DNA from: Pseudomonas putida
GTDB taxonomy: Bacteria > Pseudomonadota > Gammaproteobacteria > Pseudomonadales > Pseudomonadaceae
Direction: 5' to 3'
Length of the DNA: 64,000 nucleotides
Assembly (NCBI RefSeq): GCF_022627325.1
Contig: NZ_JAETZZ010000001.1
Coordinates: forward strand, 310,001-374,000
Shown piece by piece: positions 9,419 to 18,710 of the stretch. The notes below the pieces were generated by a model. That model had not been told where the DNA came from and searched no databases. It was given only the letters and a program-made list of their open reading frames with translations. The position numbers and the translations under genes are program-made. Every line of letters begins with the position of its first letter. Within the stretch, counting starts at the first letter, position 1.

Positions 9419-9955
9419 TCAGCGAATGTCGACCAAATAGTTGACACTGGTCCTGATGTGGCCTTCGGTCACGGAGTAGTCGGTCATTTGCAGGCGGGTG
9501 ATGAAGTTCATGTCGGTGGGTACTGAATCGCTAAGGAGGTAGCCCTTCGATTCGGTGTTCGGCTCTACCGGAGCTCCGTCTTCATCATAGATGACGAGAC
9601 TCAGACCACTGCTGTAGCCAACGCCGCTTTGCAAGCCGTACATCTGTCCCGATGGGTCGGTCCCATAATTGGGCTTATAGGTCACGTAACCTTGCTCGCC
9701 GGCGCCGATCGTACAGGTCATTGGATCGACCCGGAGCGCGAACTTGACCAGTCCTGTCTGGTCGCCGATGGCCTTGAAGTCGTCGGTTCTGAAATCGCCC
9801 AGGTGGATTTGTGGCAAGGACGGACCGCCTGGCGTGACCACGTCGATAGGGCACGTGCCGCCTGTTGAGACAGTGCCTTCGAAGTTGATGATGTTGCTGG
9901 CGAATGCTGTGTTGCCGATCAGACCCAGTGCCAGTGCGGCATAGATACGTTTCAT
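9419..9955 (-). CDS. Fimbrial major-subunit-like protein
   Basis: This 178-aa protein has a clear signal peptide (YAALALGLIGNTAFA). The first mature strand is NIINFEGTVSTGGTCPI, as in type 1 pilins, with a second Cys at MTCTIG that could form the usual disulphide. Length fits a pilin. The C-terminus (NYLVDIR) is less canonical than the usual penultimate-Tyr beta-zipper motif, so it could be an atypical or tip subunit. It is the first gene of a two-gene operon with the chaperone at 8604-9353. The 173 bp upstream hold no gene and presumably the promoter. Confidence 0.8.
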   Translation of the reverse strand: MKRIYAALALGLIGNTAFASNIINFEGTVSTGGTCPIDVVTPGGPSLPQIHLGDFRTDDFKAIGDQTGLVKFALRVDPMTCTIGAGEQGYVTYKPNYGTDPSGQMYGLQSGVGYSSGLSLVIYDEDGAPVEPNTESKGYLLSDSVPTDMNFITRLQMTDYSVTEGHIRTSVNYLVDIR

Positions 9956-10128
9956 CTGGTATTCCCTAGGATATGCTTTAGTAAGTCGTGCACAACGCCC
10001 GGCGAGCGGAGATGAACACGACAGGCTAAAGCTATGCGGGATCTCGAGCTGGATCTGTAGGATTTAGTCTCAATGCCGGGGTGCAATGGCTAAGCGAACA
10101 GCGTGTTTGTTACCGCTGCCGTCACCGC

Positions 10129-10533
10129 TCACTGGGCAGCGGCGGCCTGCGCCAGTGCCTGTTTTTGCGCGTGCCAGTCGAACGGCCTGCCGTCGCGCTC
10201 TGCTTCGTAGCGCTGCTCTTCCAGCTGCTGGTACAGGGCCAATTCTTCGTCCGGCATGAAGTGCAGGCAATCGCCAGCGAAGAACCAGAGCAGGTCACGC
10301 GGAACCAGGTGGGCAATTTGCGGGTAGCGCTGGATCACCTGGCAGATCAGGTCCTGGCCCAGGTACTGGCTCTCCAGCGGGTCTTGCGGCAGCAGGGCCA
10401 GCAATTCGTCGAAACGTTCAAGGAACAGGACGTGGCTTTCCTCCGGTACCTGGTCGGCCTCACCCAGGGCTACCAGTATCGTGCGCAGGTGGTTCAGCAG
10501 GTGCAGGTGATATTCCAGATGGGGGTTGGCCAT
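10129..10533 (-). CDS. PA2817-family protein, unknown function
   Basis: The start MANPHLEYHLHLL at 10533 is chosen over an upstream in-frame ATG (10644) because CGAGGACC lies at ribosome-site distance and the upstream extension is low-complexity Pro/Thr. The 134-aa product is soluble, rich in Leu, Glu and Gln, and matches what I recognise as the PA2817 family of pseudomonads, which sits near an acyl-CoA dehydrogenase gene. Two central segments (CQVIQRYPQIAHLVPRDLLW and DCLHFMPDEELALYQ) look helical and well conserved. No enzymatic motif is visible. The gene lies 122 bp downstream of fadE on the same strand. Confidence 0.75.
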   Translation of the reverse strand: MANPHLEYHLHLLNHLRTILVALGEADQVPEESHVLFLERFDELLALLPQDPLESQYLGQDLICQVIQRYPQIAHLVPRDLLWFFAGDCLHFMPDEELALYQQLEEQRYEAERDGRPFDWHAQKQALAQAAAAQ

Positions 10534-10655
10534 GGGGGCGGTCCTCGGGGTGGTGAAAAACGGGGGCGGAGTATACGCCGGTTGGGGATAAGGTGGGGAT
10601 GGTGATGGCTGTGCTGGCCTTATCGCCGGCCAGCCAGCCACCACGCGATCTAAGG

Positions 10656-13103
10656 TCAGCGTACCTTGCCGTGTTCCGGTAGCAACTGCTCCTTGCTGAA
10701 CGCATCCACATCGATCACGTCCCGGCGTGCCTGTTCCGCCGCGTGCAGCCGTTGCCCTTCACCAGGCTGCAATATTCCCCTCTGGACGGCGGCATCGATC
10801 ACTGACTCCCCAGGTGCCGGTTGTAGCTTGCCCTCCTTGATTGCCTGGCGCAGGGCCTTGTGCAGCGGCGCCGCTTCATCCAGCAGTTCGCAAGCCCGTT
10901 GCAGCGCTGCTACCGGATCACCGTCAGCTTGTGGCCGGAAGCAGCCGGCGAGCAGCTCTTCCAGGGCTGGGTCACCCTTGCTACGGCCTATCAATGCCGC
11001 CACCTCGGCATCCAGTTCATCGCTCGGCCCGGTATGGCGGCGGCCAAACGGGAACACCAGCACGCGCAACGCGCAACCGACAAAGCGGTTGGGGAAGTTG
11101 TCGAGCAGCCGGTCCAGTGCCTTCTCTGCCTGGCCCAGGCTTTCTTCCATGGCCCAGCGCAACAAGGGCTGCATATGCTCGGGCGAGCCCAGATCGTGGT
11201 AGCGCTTGAGCGCTGCGCTGGAAAGGTACAGGTAGCTGAGCACATCACCCAGTCTTGCGCTCAGGCGCTCGCGGCGTTTGAGTGCACCACCGAGCAACAT
11301 CATTGAAAGGTCGGCCAGCAAAGCGAACGCTGCCGCCTGGCGGTTGAGGGCGCGGAAGCAACCCTGGCTCAGGGCATCGCCCGGTACGCTTTCCAGGCGC
11401 CCCAGCCCGAGGTTGTATACCAGGGTACTGGCGGCGTTGCCGGCGGCGAACATGATGTGCTTCATCAGCAAGTCGTCGAACTCGCGCAGCGCCTGATCAT
11501 GGTCCTGGCGGCCGGCCAGGGCCATTTCCTTGAGCACGAAGGGGTGGCAGCGGATGGCGCCCTGGCCGAAGATCATCAGGTTACGCGAAAGGATATTGGC
11601 GCCTTCGACCGTGATGAAGATCGGCGCGCCTTGCCAGTTACGGCCCAGGTAGTTGTTCGGGCCCATGATGATGCCCTTGCCGCCGTGCACGTCCATGGCG
11701 TGCTGGATGCACTCGCGGCCGCGCTCAGTCAGGTGATACTTGAGGATCGCCGACAGCACCGACGGCTTCTCGCCCAAGTCCACGGCATTGGCCGTCAGCA
11801 GACGCGCGCTGTCCATCAGCCAGGCGTTGCCGCCGATGCGTGCCAGCGACTCTTGAATACCCTCGAATGCTGCCAGCGGTACGTTGAATTGCTCGCGAAT
11901 GTTCGCGTACTGGCCGGTGACGAGGCTGGTGTACTTGGCGGCGCCCGTACCGACCGCCGGCAGGGAAATGGAGCGCCCCACCGACAGGCAGTTCATCAAC
12001 ATCATCCAGCCCTTGCCGAGCATGGCCTGGCCGCCGATCAGCATGTCCAGCGGCACGAACACGTCTTTGCCGCTGTTGGGGCCATTCATGAAGGCTGCAC
12101 CTAGCGGCAGGTGGCGTTTGCCGATCTCCACCCCGGGTGTGTCGGTGGGGATCAGGGCCAGGCTGATGCCCAGCTCTTCCTCGTCGCCCAGCAGGTGGTC
12201 GGGGTCGTAGGCCTTGAAGGCCAGGCCCAGCAAGGTGGCCACAGGGCCCAGGGTAATGTAGCGCTTTTCCCAGTTCAGGCGCAGGCCCAGCACCTCTTCA
12301 CCGTTCCACTGGCCCTTGCAGATGATGCCGGTGTCGGGCATGGCGCCAGCGTCGGAGCCGGCTAGCGGGCCGGTCAGGGCGAAGCAGGGAATCTCGTCGC
12401 CGCGAGCAAGCCGTGGCAGGTAGTGGTTGCGCTGTTCATCGGTGCCGTAGTGCAGCAGCAGTTCGGCCGGGCCCAGCGAGTTGGGTACCATTACCGTGGA
12501 GGCCAGGTCGCCGCTGCGGGTGGCCAGTTTCATCGCCACCTGGGAGTGGGCGTAGGCGGAGAAGCCCTTGCCGCCGTACTCCTTGGGGATGATCAAGGCG
12601 AAGAAGCCGTTCTGCTTGATGTGCTGCCAGGCCTCCGGTGGCAGGTCCAGGTCCTGGCCGATCTGCCAGTCGCTGACCATGGCGCACAGCTCTTCCGTGG
12701 GCCCATCGATGAATGCCTGCTCTTCGTCGGTCAGCTTCGGCGCCGGGTAGGCCAGCAGGGTGCGCCAGTCTGGGCGGCCGCTGAACAGTTCGCCGTCCCA
12801 CCAGACCGTGCCGGCATCGATGGCTTCGCGCTCGGTTTGCGACATGGGCGGCAAGGTGCGCTGGAACCAGCGGAACACCGGGCCGCTGAACACCTTGCGC
12901 CGCCATTCGGGCAGCACCACCAGCGCGACCTTGAGCGCGAGCACCACCCAGATCAGCGCCAGCAGCCAGCCGGGCGCACTGCTGAAAATGCCCATCAGCA
13001 GCACATAGGCCGCCATGATGCCGAGAATCTGCAAGGGCGCCAGGCGCCGGTGCGTGAGGTATGCCGCGCCGATCACCAGCACTACCAACCACAACAGCAA
13101 CAT
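10656..13103 (-). CDS. fadE: Acyl-CoA dehydrogenase, FadE type
   Basis: The 815-aa length equals that of enterobacterial FadE and is far longer than ordinary ~390-aa acyl-CoA dehydrogenases. It catalyses the first oxidation of fatty-acid beta-oxidation, acyl-CoA to trans-2-enoyl-CoA, with FAD. Two hydrophobic N-terminal segments (residues ~1-60) suggest membrane attachment. The dehydrogenase core follows (CFALTGPLAGSDAG, a flavin-contact region, and GGKGIIMGPNNYLGRNWQ near residue 475), then a ~300-residue helical C-terminal domain typical of FadE. An AGGAGG-like site precedes the ATG at 13103. The PA2817-like gene downstream is on the same strand. Confidence 0.92.
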   Translation of the reverse strand: MLLLWLVVLVIGAAYLTHRRLAPLQILGIMAAYVLLMGIFSSAPGWLLALIWVVLALKVALVVLPEWRRKVFSGPVFRWFQRTLPPMSQTEREAIDAGTVWWDGELFSGRPDWRTLLAYPAPKLTDEEQAFIDGPTEELCAMVSDWQIGQDLDLPPEAWQHIKQNGFFALIIPKEYGGKGFSAYAHSQVAMKLATRSGDLASTVMVPNSLGPAELLLHYGTDEQRNHYLPRLARGDEIPCFALTGPLAGSDAGAMPDTGIICKGQWNGEEVLGLRLNWEKRYITLGPVATLLGLAFKAYDPDHLLGDEEELGISLALIPTDTPGVEIGKRHLPLGAAFMNGPNSGKDVFVPLDMLIGGQAMLGKGWMMLMNCLSVGRSISLPAVGTGAAKYTSLVTGQYANIREQFNVPLAAFEGIQESLARIGGNAWLMDSARLLTANAVDLGEKPSVLSAILKYHLTERGRECIQHAMDVHGGKGIIMGPNNYLGRNWQGAPIFITVEGANILSRNLMIFGQGAIRCHPFVLKEMALAGRQDHDQALREFDDLLMKHIMFAAGNAASTLVYNLGLGRLESVPGDALSQGCFRALNRQAAAFALLADLSMMLLGGALKRRERLSARLGDVLSYLYLSSAALKRYHDLGSPEHMQPLLRWAMEESLGQAEKALDRLLDNFPNRFVGCALRVLVFPFGRRHTGPSDELDAEVAALIGRSKGDPALEELLAGCFRPQADGDPVAALQRACELLDEAAPLHKALRQAIKEGKLQPAPGESVIDAAVQRGILQPGEGQRLHAAEQARRDVIDVDAFSKEQLLPEHGKVR

Positions 13104-13293
13104 AATCGGTCCTCCTTGGAACCAGGGGCTTGAGCCGTCCCAGACAGCTTAGACGCAATGCTGTGAACGGCAGGGTCAGAACAGTGACAGGGTGTGGCGG
13201 TGGGAGTTTCAGTTCATTGCGTGCCAGCGCCGGTACAGGTAACGAAGGTCTGGAGTAGACTGTGCCCCCTTTGCATCTCATAAGGACGTTGCC

Positions 13294-13917
13294 ATGCTGA
13301 AGATCTGGGGCCGCAAGAATTCGAGCAATGTGCGCAAGGCGCTGTGGATCGCCCACGAACTGGGCCTGGATTTCCAGTCCATCGACGCCGGCGGCGCCTT
13401 CGGTGTGGTCGACGAGCCGCACTACCGCGCCCTCAACCCCAATGGCCTGGTGCCCATGCTCGAGGATGGCGACCTGGTGCTGTGGGAATCCAACACCATC
13501 GTCCGTTACCTGTGTGCCGAATATGGCGCCGAACAAGGCTGGTACCTGAACGACCCGCGCCAGCGCGCCCTGGCCGACAAATGGATGGACTGGACCACGT
13601 CGTCGTTGGCCACCCCGTTCCGTCCGCTGTTCTGGGGCCTGCTGCGCACGCCGGAAGACCAGCGCGACTGGGTGGCGATCAATGCCGCGCAAAAACAGTG
13701 CGCGCAATTGTTGTCGATCGCCGATCAAACCCTGGCGCACCAGCCGTACCTCTCAGGTGACCAGATCGGCATGGGCGACATCCCACTGGGTTGTTTCGTC
13801 TATGCCTGGTTCGAAATGCCTATCGAGCGCCCGGCCATGCCCCATCTGCAAGCCTGGTATGAGCGCCTCAAGCAGCGCCCGGCTTATCAGGCGGCGGTAA
13901 TGACGGCACTGACCTGA
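13294..13917 (+). CDS. Glutathione S-transferase family protein
   Basis: The 207-aa protein has the usual two-domain GST layout. An N-terminal thioredoxin-like domain starts LKIWGRKNSSNVRKALW, with catalytic-type Ser/Asn at ~9-11, and carries the cis-Pro LNPNGLVPML and the ESNTIVRYL glutathione-binding motif. A helical C-terminal domain follows, with GMGDIPLGCFVY as the N-capping box variant. AAGGACG lies eight bases before the ATG. It is divergent from fadE and upstream of an ABC exporter; substrate is unknown. The order fadE-GST-YadG-YadH matches the P. aeruginosa PA2815-PA2811 region as I recall it. Confidence 0.9.
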   Translation: MLKIWGRKNSSNVRKALWIAHELGLDFQSIDAGGAFGVVDEPHYRALNPNGLVPMLEDGDLVLWESNTIVRYLCAEYGAEQGWYLNDPRQRALADKWMDWTTSSLATPFRPLFWGLLRTPEDQRDWVAINAAQKQCAQLLSIADQTLAHQPYLSGDQIGMGDIPLGCFVYAWFEMPIERPAMPHLQAWYERLKQRPAYQAAVMTALT

Positions 13918-13926
13918 ACCTGCTTC

Positions 13927-13939
13927 GATAGTCACTATC
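13927..13939. promoter_or_regulatory. Short palindrome upstream of the ABC exporter
   Basis: GATAGT-C-ACTATC is a perfect 6+6 palindrome ten bases after the GST stop, followed within a few bases by the palindrome TACATGTA. The pair sits 111 bp before the ABC ATP-binding gene and could be an operator. The ATAG/CTAT halves vaguely recall OxyR-type sites, but spacing does not clearly fit. Confidence 0.3.
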
Positions 13940-14049
13940 AATACATGTAACTGTACTTGTGCGGCCTGGCCTTGCACCATGGCCGCACTCACTGCGCCAG
14001 TGAATTGCCCTGGCGTGTCCTGACCTTTTCACTCGGTACGTGACCCGCT

Positions 14050-14982
14050 ATGAGTTCTGCCCTGTCCATCCGACAGTTGACCAAAACCTACGGTAACGGC
14101 TTCCAGGCCCTTAAAGGGATCGACCTGGACGTCGCCGAAGGTGACTTCTTCGCCTTGCTCGGCCCCAACGGCGCCGGCAAATCCACCACCATCGGCATCC
14201 TCTCGACCCTGGTCAACAAGACCACTGGCACGGTGAACGTGTTCGGCCACGACCTGGATCGTGAGCCTGCTGCGCTCAAGCGCTGCCTGGGGGTGGTGCC
14301 GCAGGAGTTCAACTTCAACCAGTTCGAGAAGACCTTCGATATCGTGGTCACCCAGGCCGGCTATTACGGTATCCCGCCAAAACTGGCCAAAGAGCGCGCT
14401 GAACAGTACCTGACCCAGCTGGGGTTGTGGGACAAGCGCGATGTCCAGTCGCGCTCGTTGTCCGGCGGCATGAAGCGCCGGCTGATGATCGCCCGGGCGT
14501 TGATCCACGAGCCACGCCTGCTGATCCTCGATGAACCGACCGCAGGGGTGGACATCGAGCTGCGCCGGTCGATGTGGAGCTTCCTCACCGAGCTCAACCA
14601 GAAGGGCATCACCATCATCCTGACCACCCACTACCTGGAAGAAGCCGAACAGCTGTGCCGTAACATCGGCATCATCGACCACGGCACCATCGTCGAGAAC
14701 ACCAGCATGCGCCAGTTGCTGGGCAAGCTGCATGTGGAGACCTTCGTGCTCGACATCAAGCAGGACCTTGCCAGCGCGCCAGTGCTGCAAGGCTATCCGT
14801 GCCGGCTGCTGACCCCGCACAGCCTTGAGGTGCAAGTGGAAAAGGACCTTGGCATCACCGCGCTGTTCGCCCAGCTGGCGCTGCAGAACATCGAGGTGCA
14901 GAGCCTGCGCAACAAGACCAACCGACTCGAGGAGCTGTTTGTGTCACTGGTGGAAAAGAACCTGTCGAAGGTGGCCGTATGA
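14050..14982 (+). CDS. yadG: ABC transporter ATP-binding protein, YadG type
   Basis: This is a 310-aa nucleotide-binding subunit of an ABC-2 exporter. It has Walker A GPNGAGKST (residues ~39-47), Q-loop VVPQEFNFN, signature LSGGMKRRL, Walker B LLILDEPTAGVD and switch His in LTTHYLEEAEQ. The ~80-residue C-terminal extension is usual for the YadG/NodI/CcmA class. ATGA overlap with the permease gene indicates translational coupling. Substrate is unknown; in E. coli the YadGH pair is uncharacterised. Confidence 0.92.
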   Translation: MSSALSIRQLTKTYGNGFQALKGIDLDVAEGDFFALLGPNGAGKSTTIGILSTLVNKTTGTVNVFGHDLDREPAALKRCLGVVPQEFNFNQFEKTFDIVVTQAGYYGIPPKLAKERAEQYLTQLGLWDKRDVQSRSLSGGMKRRLMIARALIHEPRLLILDEPTAGVDIELRRSMWSFLTELNQKGITIILTTHYLEEAEQLCRNIGIIDHGTIVENTSMRQLLGKLHVETFVLDIKQDLASAPVLQGYPCRLLTPHSLEVQVEKDLGITALFAQLALQNIEVQSLRNKTNRLEELFVSLVEKNLSKVAV

Positions 14983-15758
14983 GTGTGGAACTGCGCACCA
15001 ACTGGGTCGCCCTGAACACCATCGTCTACCGCGAAGTGCGGCGCTTCCTGCGTATCTGGCCGCAAACCTTGCTGCCCCCGGCCATTACCATGGTGCTGTA
15101 CTTCGTCATCTTCGGTAACCTGATTGGCCGGCAGATCGGCGACATGGGCGGTTTCACCTACATGCAGTACATCGTGCCGGGGCTGATCATGATGTCGGTG
15201 ATCACCAACTCCTACGGCAACGTGGTGTCGAGCTTCTTCGGCAGCAAGTTCCAGCGCTCGATCGAAGAACTGATGGTGTCGCCGGTGTCGCCGCACACGA
15301 TTCTCGTCGGCTATGTGCTGGGTGGCGTGCTGCGCGGGCTGGCGGTCGGGGTGATCGTGACCCTCCTGTCGATGTTCTTTACCGACCTGCAGGTGCACCA
15401 CTTGGGTGTGACCGTGGTCGTGGTGTTGCTGACGGCCACCATCTTCTCGCTGCTGGGCTTCGTCAACGCCGTGTTCGCACGCAACTTCGACGACATCTCG
15501 ATCATCCCGACCTTCGTGTTGACGCCGCTGACCTACCTGGGCGGGGTGTTCTATTCGATCAACCTGCTGCCGCCGTTCTGGCAGACCGTGTCGCTGGCCA
15601 ACCCGGTGCTGCACATGGTCAACTCGTTCCGCTACGGCATCCTAGGGGTGTCGGATATCAGCATTGGTACGGCGATCACCTTCATGCTGGTCGCCACCGC
15701 GGTGCTCTATGCACTGTGCGTGCGCCTGCTGGTCAGCGGCCGCGGCATGCGCGCCTGA
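14979..15758 (+). CDS. yadH: ABC-2 type transporter permease, YadH type
   Basis: The 259-aa integral membrane protein has six hydrophobic segments (for example PAITMVLYFVIFGNLIG and VVVLLTATIFSLLGFVNAVF) and the ABC-2 signature region ISIIPTFVLTPLTYLGGVFY. It starts four bases inside the ATP-binding gene and completes a two-gene exporter. The 3' end overlaps the convergent DUF2062 gene by about 117 bp. Confidence 0.92.
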   Translation: MSVELRTNWVALNTIVYREVRRFLRIWPQTLLPPAITMVLYFVIFGNLIGRQIGDMGGFTYMQYIVPGLIMMSVITNSYGNVVSSFFGSKFQRSIEELMVSPVSPHTILVGYVLGGVLRGLAVGVIVTLLSMFFTDLQVHHLGVTVVVVLLTATIFSLLGFVNAVFARNFDDISIIPTFVLTPLTYLGGVFYSINLLPPFWQTVSLANPVLHMVNSFRYGILGVSDISIGTAITFMLVATAVLYALCVRLLVSGRGMRA

Positions 15759-16268
15759 GGCCCTGTGCTTGCGCCGGCGCCATTGCCGGCCAATCCACCA
15801 GCGCCAGTACAGCAGGGTGGTGAACCAGGCGCCGATGCCCAGCACCACACCGCACACCACCGAGCCCAGCAGGAACGGCTGCCATAGCGTTGCCAGCTGG
15901 TCGGTGATCCATTCGAAGGTGAGGTCGTCGGGCAGGCTGCGCGGCGGTGTGCCCAGCAACCAGGCGCCGGTCATGTAGGTGACGAAAAATACCGGTGGCA
16001 TGGTCAGGGGGTTGGTCAGCCATACCAGGCTGACGGCGATCGGCAGGTTGCCACGCACCGGGATCGCCAGCGCTGCGGCCAGCAGCATCTGCATGGGGAC
16101 GGGAATCAACGCCGCGAACAGGCCCACGCCCATGGCCCTGGCCACCGAATGGCGGTTCAGGTGCCAAAGATTCGGGTCATGCAGCAACTTGCCGAAAAAG
16201 CGTAAGGACTTGTGTTCCCGAATGCTGGTCGGATCCGGCATGTAGCGTTTGAAAAGGCGGCGCGGCAT
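15642..16268 (-). CDS. DUF2062 membrane protein with extended C-terminus
   Basis: The start MPRRLFKRYMPDP at 16268 is chosen because GGGAG lies just upstream; an earlier in-frame ATG at 16388 has no ribosome site. Residues ~35-165 carry the DUF2062 features: VARAMGVGLFAALIPVPMQM, LPIAVSLVWLTNPLTMPP and two or three membrane helices. The natural end seems to be the basic WRRRKHRASG segment. The frame instead continues 38 residues (His/Gln/Asp-rich, unlike a membrane protein) on the antisense side of the permease gene before a stop. That tail may be a real extension after loss of an earlier stop. Function of the family is unknown. Confidence 0.75.
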   Translation of the reverse strand: MPRRLFKRYMPDPTSIREHKSLRFFGKLLHDPNLWHLNRHSVARAMGVGLFAALIPVPMQMLLAAALAIPVRGNLPIAVSLVWLTNPLTMPPVFFVTYMTGAWLLGTPPRSLPDDLTFEWITDQLATLWQPFLLGSVVCGVVLGIGAWFTTLLYWRWWIGRQWRRRKHRASGAHAAAADQQAHAQCIEHRGGDQHEGDRRTNADIRHP

Positions 16269-16410
16269 GTAGGCTCCCCGAGCGGTCATCACGCAAGTAT
16301 GCCTTGATTCCATCTCAGCCTCGTTCAGAGTTTGTGACAATTGTTGAGCGAGCCTCGGCGTCTTTTCGTCTATGCCTGAGTGGGTCATTCGGTTTCCGGA
16401 GCTCTAACTC

Positions 16411-18642
16411 ATGCGCACAGGGATGTTTGCGCTGGCGCTCGGGCTGTTGTGCCTGGGTATTGTTCCCCAATTGCCATCGGTCGGGTGGCTGTGGCTGCTG
16501 CTCGGTGGCGGCCTGCTTTGCCTGTGCACACGCCTTTGGCCGCTGGGTTGCTTTGCGCTGGGGCTGTGCTGGGCTTGCTGGTCGGCGCAGCAGGCACTGG
16601 ATGATCGCCTGGCCCCAGGCCTGGATGGCCGTACGCTGTGGCTGGAGGGCCGGGTGGTCGGCTTGCCGACGCACACGGCGCGTGGGGTGCGCTTTGAGCT
16701 GGAGCAACCGCGCTCGCGCCGCGCTGCGTTGCCCCAGCGCCTGCAATTGCATTGGTTCGATGGCCCACCGCTGCGTGCTGGCGAGCGCTGGCGCCTGGCC
16801 GCTGCCCTGCAGCGCCCGGCCGGGCTGCTCAACCCGCATGGTCCGGACCGGGAGGCACAGTTGTTGGCCAGGCGCATCGGCGCCACTGGCACGGTCAAGG
16901 CCGGCCATGTGCTGGATGCCGCGCAGCCGGGCTGGCGAGACGCTCTGCGCCAGCGCTTGTTGAGTGTCGCTGCCCATGGCCGGGAAGCTGCCCTCGTCGC
17001 GCTGGTGCTCGGTGATGGCGCCGGCTTGGCCCGCGAGGACTGGCAAGCGCTGCAGGCCACGGGCACGGTCCACCTGTTGGTGATTTCGGGGCAGCACATC
17101 GGCCTGGTCGCCGGCTTGCTTTACGCCCTGGTCGCCGGCCTGGCGCGCCGTGGCCTGTGGCCTGCGGCTCTACCTTGGTTGCCGTGTGCATCTGGCCTGG
17201 CCCTGGGCGCGGCGCTGGCCTATGGCTGGCTGGCCGGTGCGGGAGTGCCGGTGCAGCGCGCCTGCCTGATGCTGGCCGTGGTCTTGCTCTGGCGCCTGCG
17301 CTTTCGCCATCTTGGGGCGCTGTTCCCTTTGCTGCTGGCGCTCATCGGGGTACTGCTGGCCGAGCCCCTGGCCCCGCTGTTGCCTGGGTTCTGGCTGTCG
17401 TTCGCGGCAGTGGCGACCCTGGTCTACTGCTTCAGTTCGCGTCTTGGCAGGTGGCGGCCCTGGCAAGGGTGGACCCGCGCCCAGTGGGTGATCGCCATCG
17501 GCCTGCTGCCGGTATTGATCGCCACCGGTTTGCCGGTCAGCCTGAGTGCGCCATTGGCCAACTTGCTGGCAGTGCCCTGGATCAGCCTGGCGGTATTGCC
17601 TTTGGCGCTGCTTGGGACCTTGCTGCTGCCGTTGGTAGGGGTAGGTGAAGGCCTGTTGTGGCTGGCAGGTGGGCTCTTGGACGTGTTGTTCCGGTTGCTG
17701 GCGTGGGTAGCGGACTGGCGCCCGGCATGGCTACCGCCTGCGTTGCCGACCTGGGCCTGGCTGATGGTCTGCCTGGGGGCGTTGCTGGTGCTGCTGCCGT
17801 CCGGCGTGCCCCTGCGCAGCCTGGGCGGGACCCTGCTGCTGGCGTTGTGGGTGCCCAGGGAAGCTGTGCCCCCTGGGCAGGTGGAAGTCTGGCAGTTGGA
17901 TGTCGGGCAGGGCTTGGCGGTCTTGCTGCGCACGCAACATCACAGCCTGCTCTACGACGCCGGGCCTGCGCGGGGCGATAGTGATCTGGGTGAGCGGGTG
18001 GTGTTGCCGACTTTGCACAAGCTGGGCGTCAAGCGCCTGGACATCATGCTCGTCAGCCATGCCCATGCCGACCATGCCGGTGGCGCACCGGCCGTGTACC
18101 GAGGGTTGCCGGTGGTGCGTGCGCTGGGCGGCGAAGCGCTGGAGAGCCTTGCCCTGCAGCCGTGTACCCGTGGTGAGCAGTGGGAATGGGATGGGGTGCG
18201 CTTTTCGCTGTGGCATTGGGCCCAAGGGCAGAGCAGCAACGACCGCTCGTGCGTGCTGCTGGTCGAGGCGCAGGGAGAGCGGCTGCTATTGGCCGGCGAT
18301 ATGGAGGCGGGGGCCGAGCGCGCATGGTTGGCGGACCACGCCGCGCCACGTATCGATTGGCTGCAGTCGCCGCACCATGGCAGCCGCAGTTCCTCGACCG
18401 AGGCATTCATCCGCGCCACGGCGCCGCGCGGGGTGCTGATCTCGCGCGGGCGTAACAACGGTTTCGGGCATCCGCATGTGCAGGTGCTCGAGCGATATCG
18501 GCGGCATGGGCTGGCCATTCACGATACGGCGGTGGAGGGGGCGTTGCGGTTGGTGTTGGGAAGCCGTGGCGAAGTGGAGAGCGTACGGGGGCAACGACGC
18601 TTTTGGCGCAGTAGGGGTGCATACCCCCACGCAATTCCCTGA
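16411..18642 (+). CDS. comEC: DNA uptake channel protein ComEC/Rec2
   Basis: The 743-aa protein has the ComEC architecture. N-terminal hydrophobic helices come first, then a DUF4131/OB-like domain (residues ~45-170, LWLEGRVVGLPTHTARGVRF). The Competence membrane domain (~200-480) follows with HLLVISGQHIGLVAGLLY, the ComEC signature, and then a metallo-beta-lactamase-like domain (~490-743) with DVGQGLAVLL and the metal motif SHAHADHAGG. In natural transformation it conducts single-stranded DNA across the inner membrane. Whether this strain is competent cannot be told here; type IV pilus genes are not in the window. The exbB gene follows 68 bp downstream. Confidence 0.92.
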   Translation: MRTGMFALALGLLCLGIVPQLPSVGWLWLLLGGGLLCLCTRLWPLGCFALGLCWACWSAQQALDDRLAPGLDGRTLWLEGRVVGLPTHTARGVRFELEQPRSRRAALPQRLQLHWFDGPPLRAGERWRLAAALQRPAGLLNPHGPDREAQLLARRIGATGTVKAGHVLDAAQPGWRDALRQRLLSVAAHGREAALVALVLGDGAGLAREDWQALQATGTVHLLVISGQHIGLVAGLLYALVAGLARRGLWPAALPWLPCASGLALGAALAYGWLAGAGVPVQRACLMLAVVLLWRLRFRHLGALFPLLLALIGVLLAEPLAPLLPGFWLSFAAVATLVYCFSSRLGRWRPWQGWTRAQWVIAIGLLPVLIATGLPVSLSAPLANLLAVPWISLAVLPLALLGTLLLPLVGVGEGLLWLAGGLLDVLFRLLAWVADWRPAWLPPALPTWAWLMVCLGALLVLLPSGVPLRSLGGTLLLALWVPREAVPPGQVEVWQLDVGQGLAVLLRTQHHSLLYDAGPARGDSDLGERVVLPTLHKLGVKRLDIMLVSHAHADHAGGAPAVYRGLPVVRALGGEALESLALQPCTRGEQWEWDGVRFSLWHWAQGQSSNDRSCVLLVEAQGERLLLAGDMEAGAERAWLADHAAPRIDWLQSPHHGSRSSSTEAFIRATAPRGVLISRGRNNGFGHPHVQVLERYRRHGLAIHDTAVEGALRLVLGSRGEVESVRGQRRFWRSRGAYPHAIP

Positions 18643-18710
18643 CCTTCGGCAGATGAGCCCCCGGCGCGCCTATGTTAGAGTGGCGGCCTTTTTCCGAGGG
18701 GGCGTTTACT

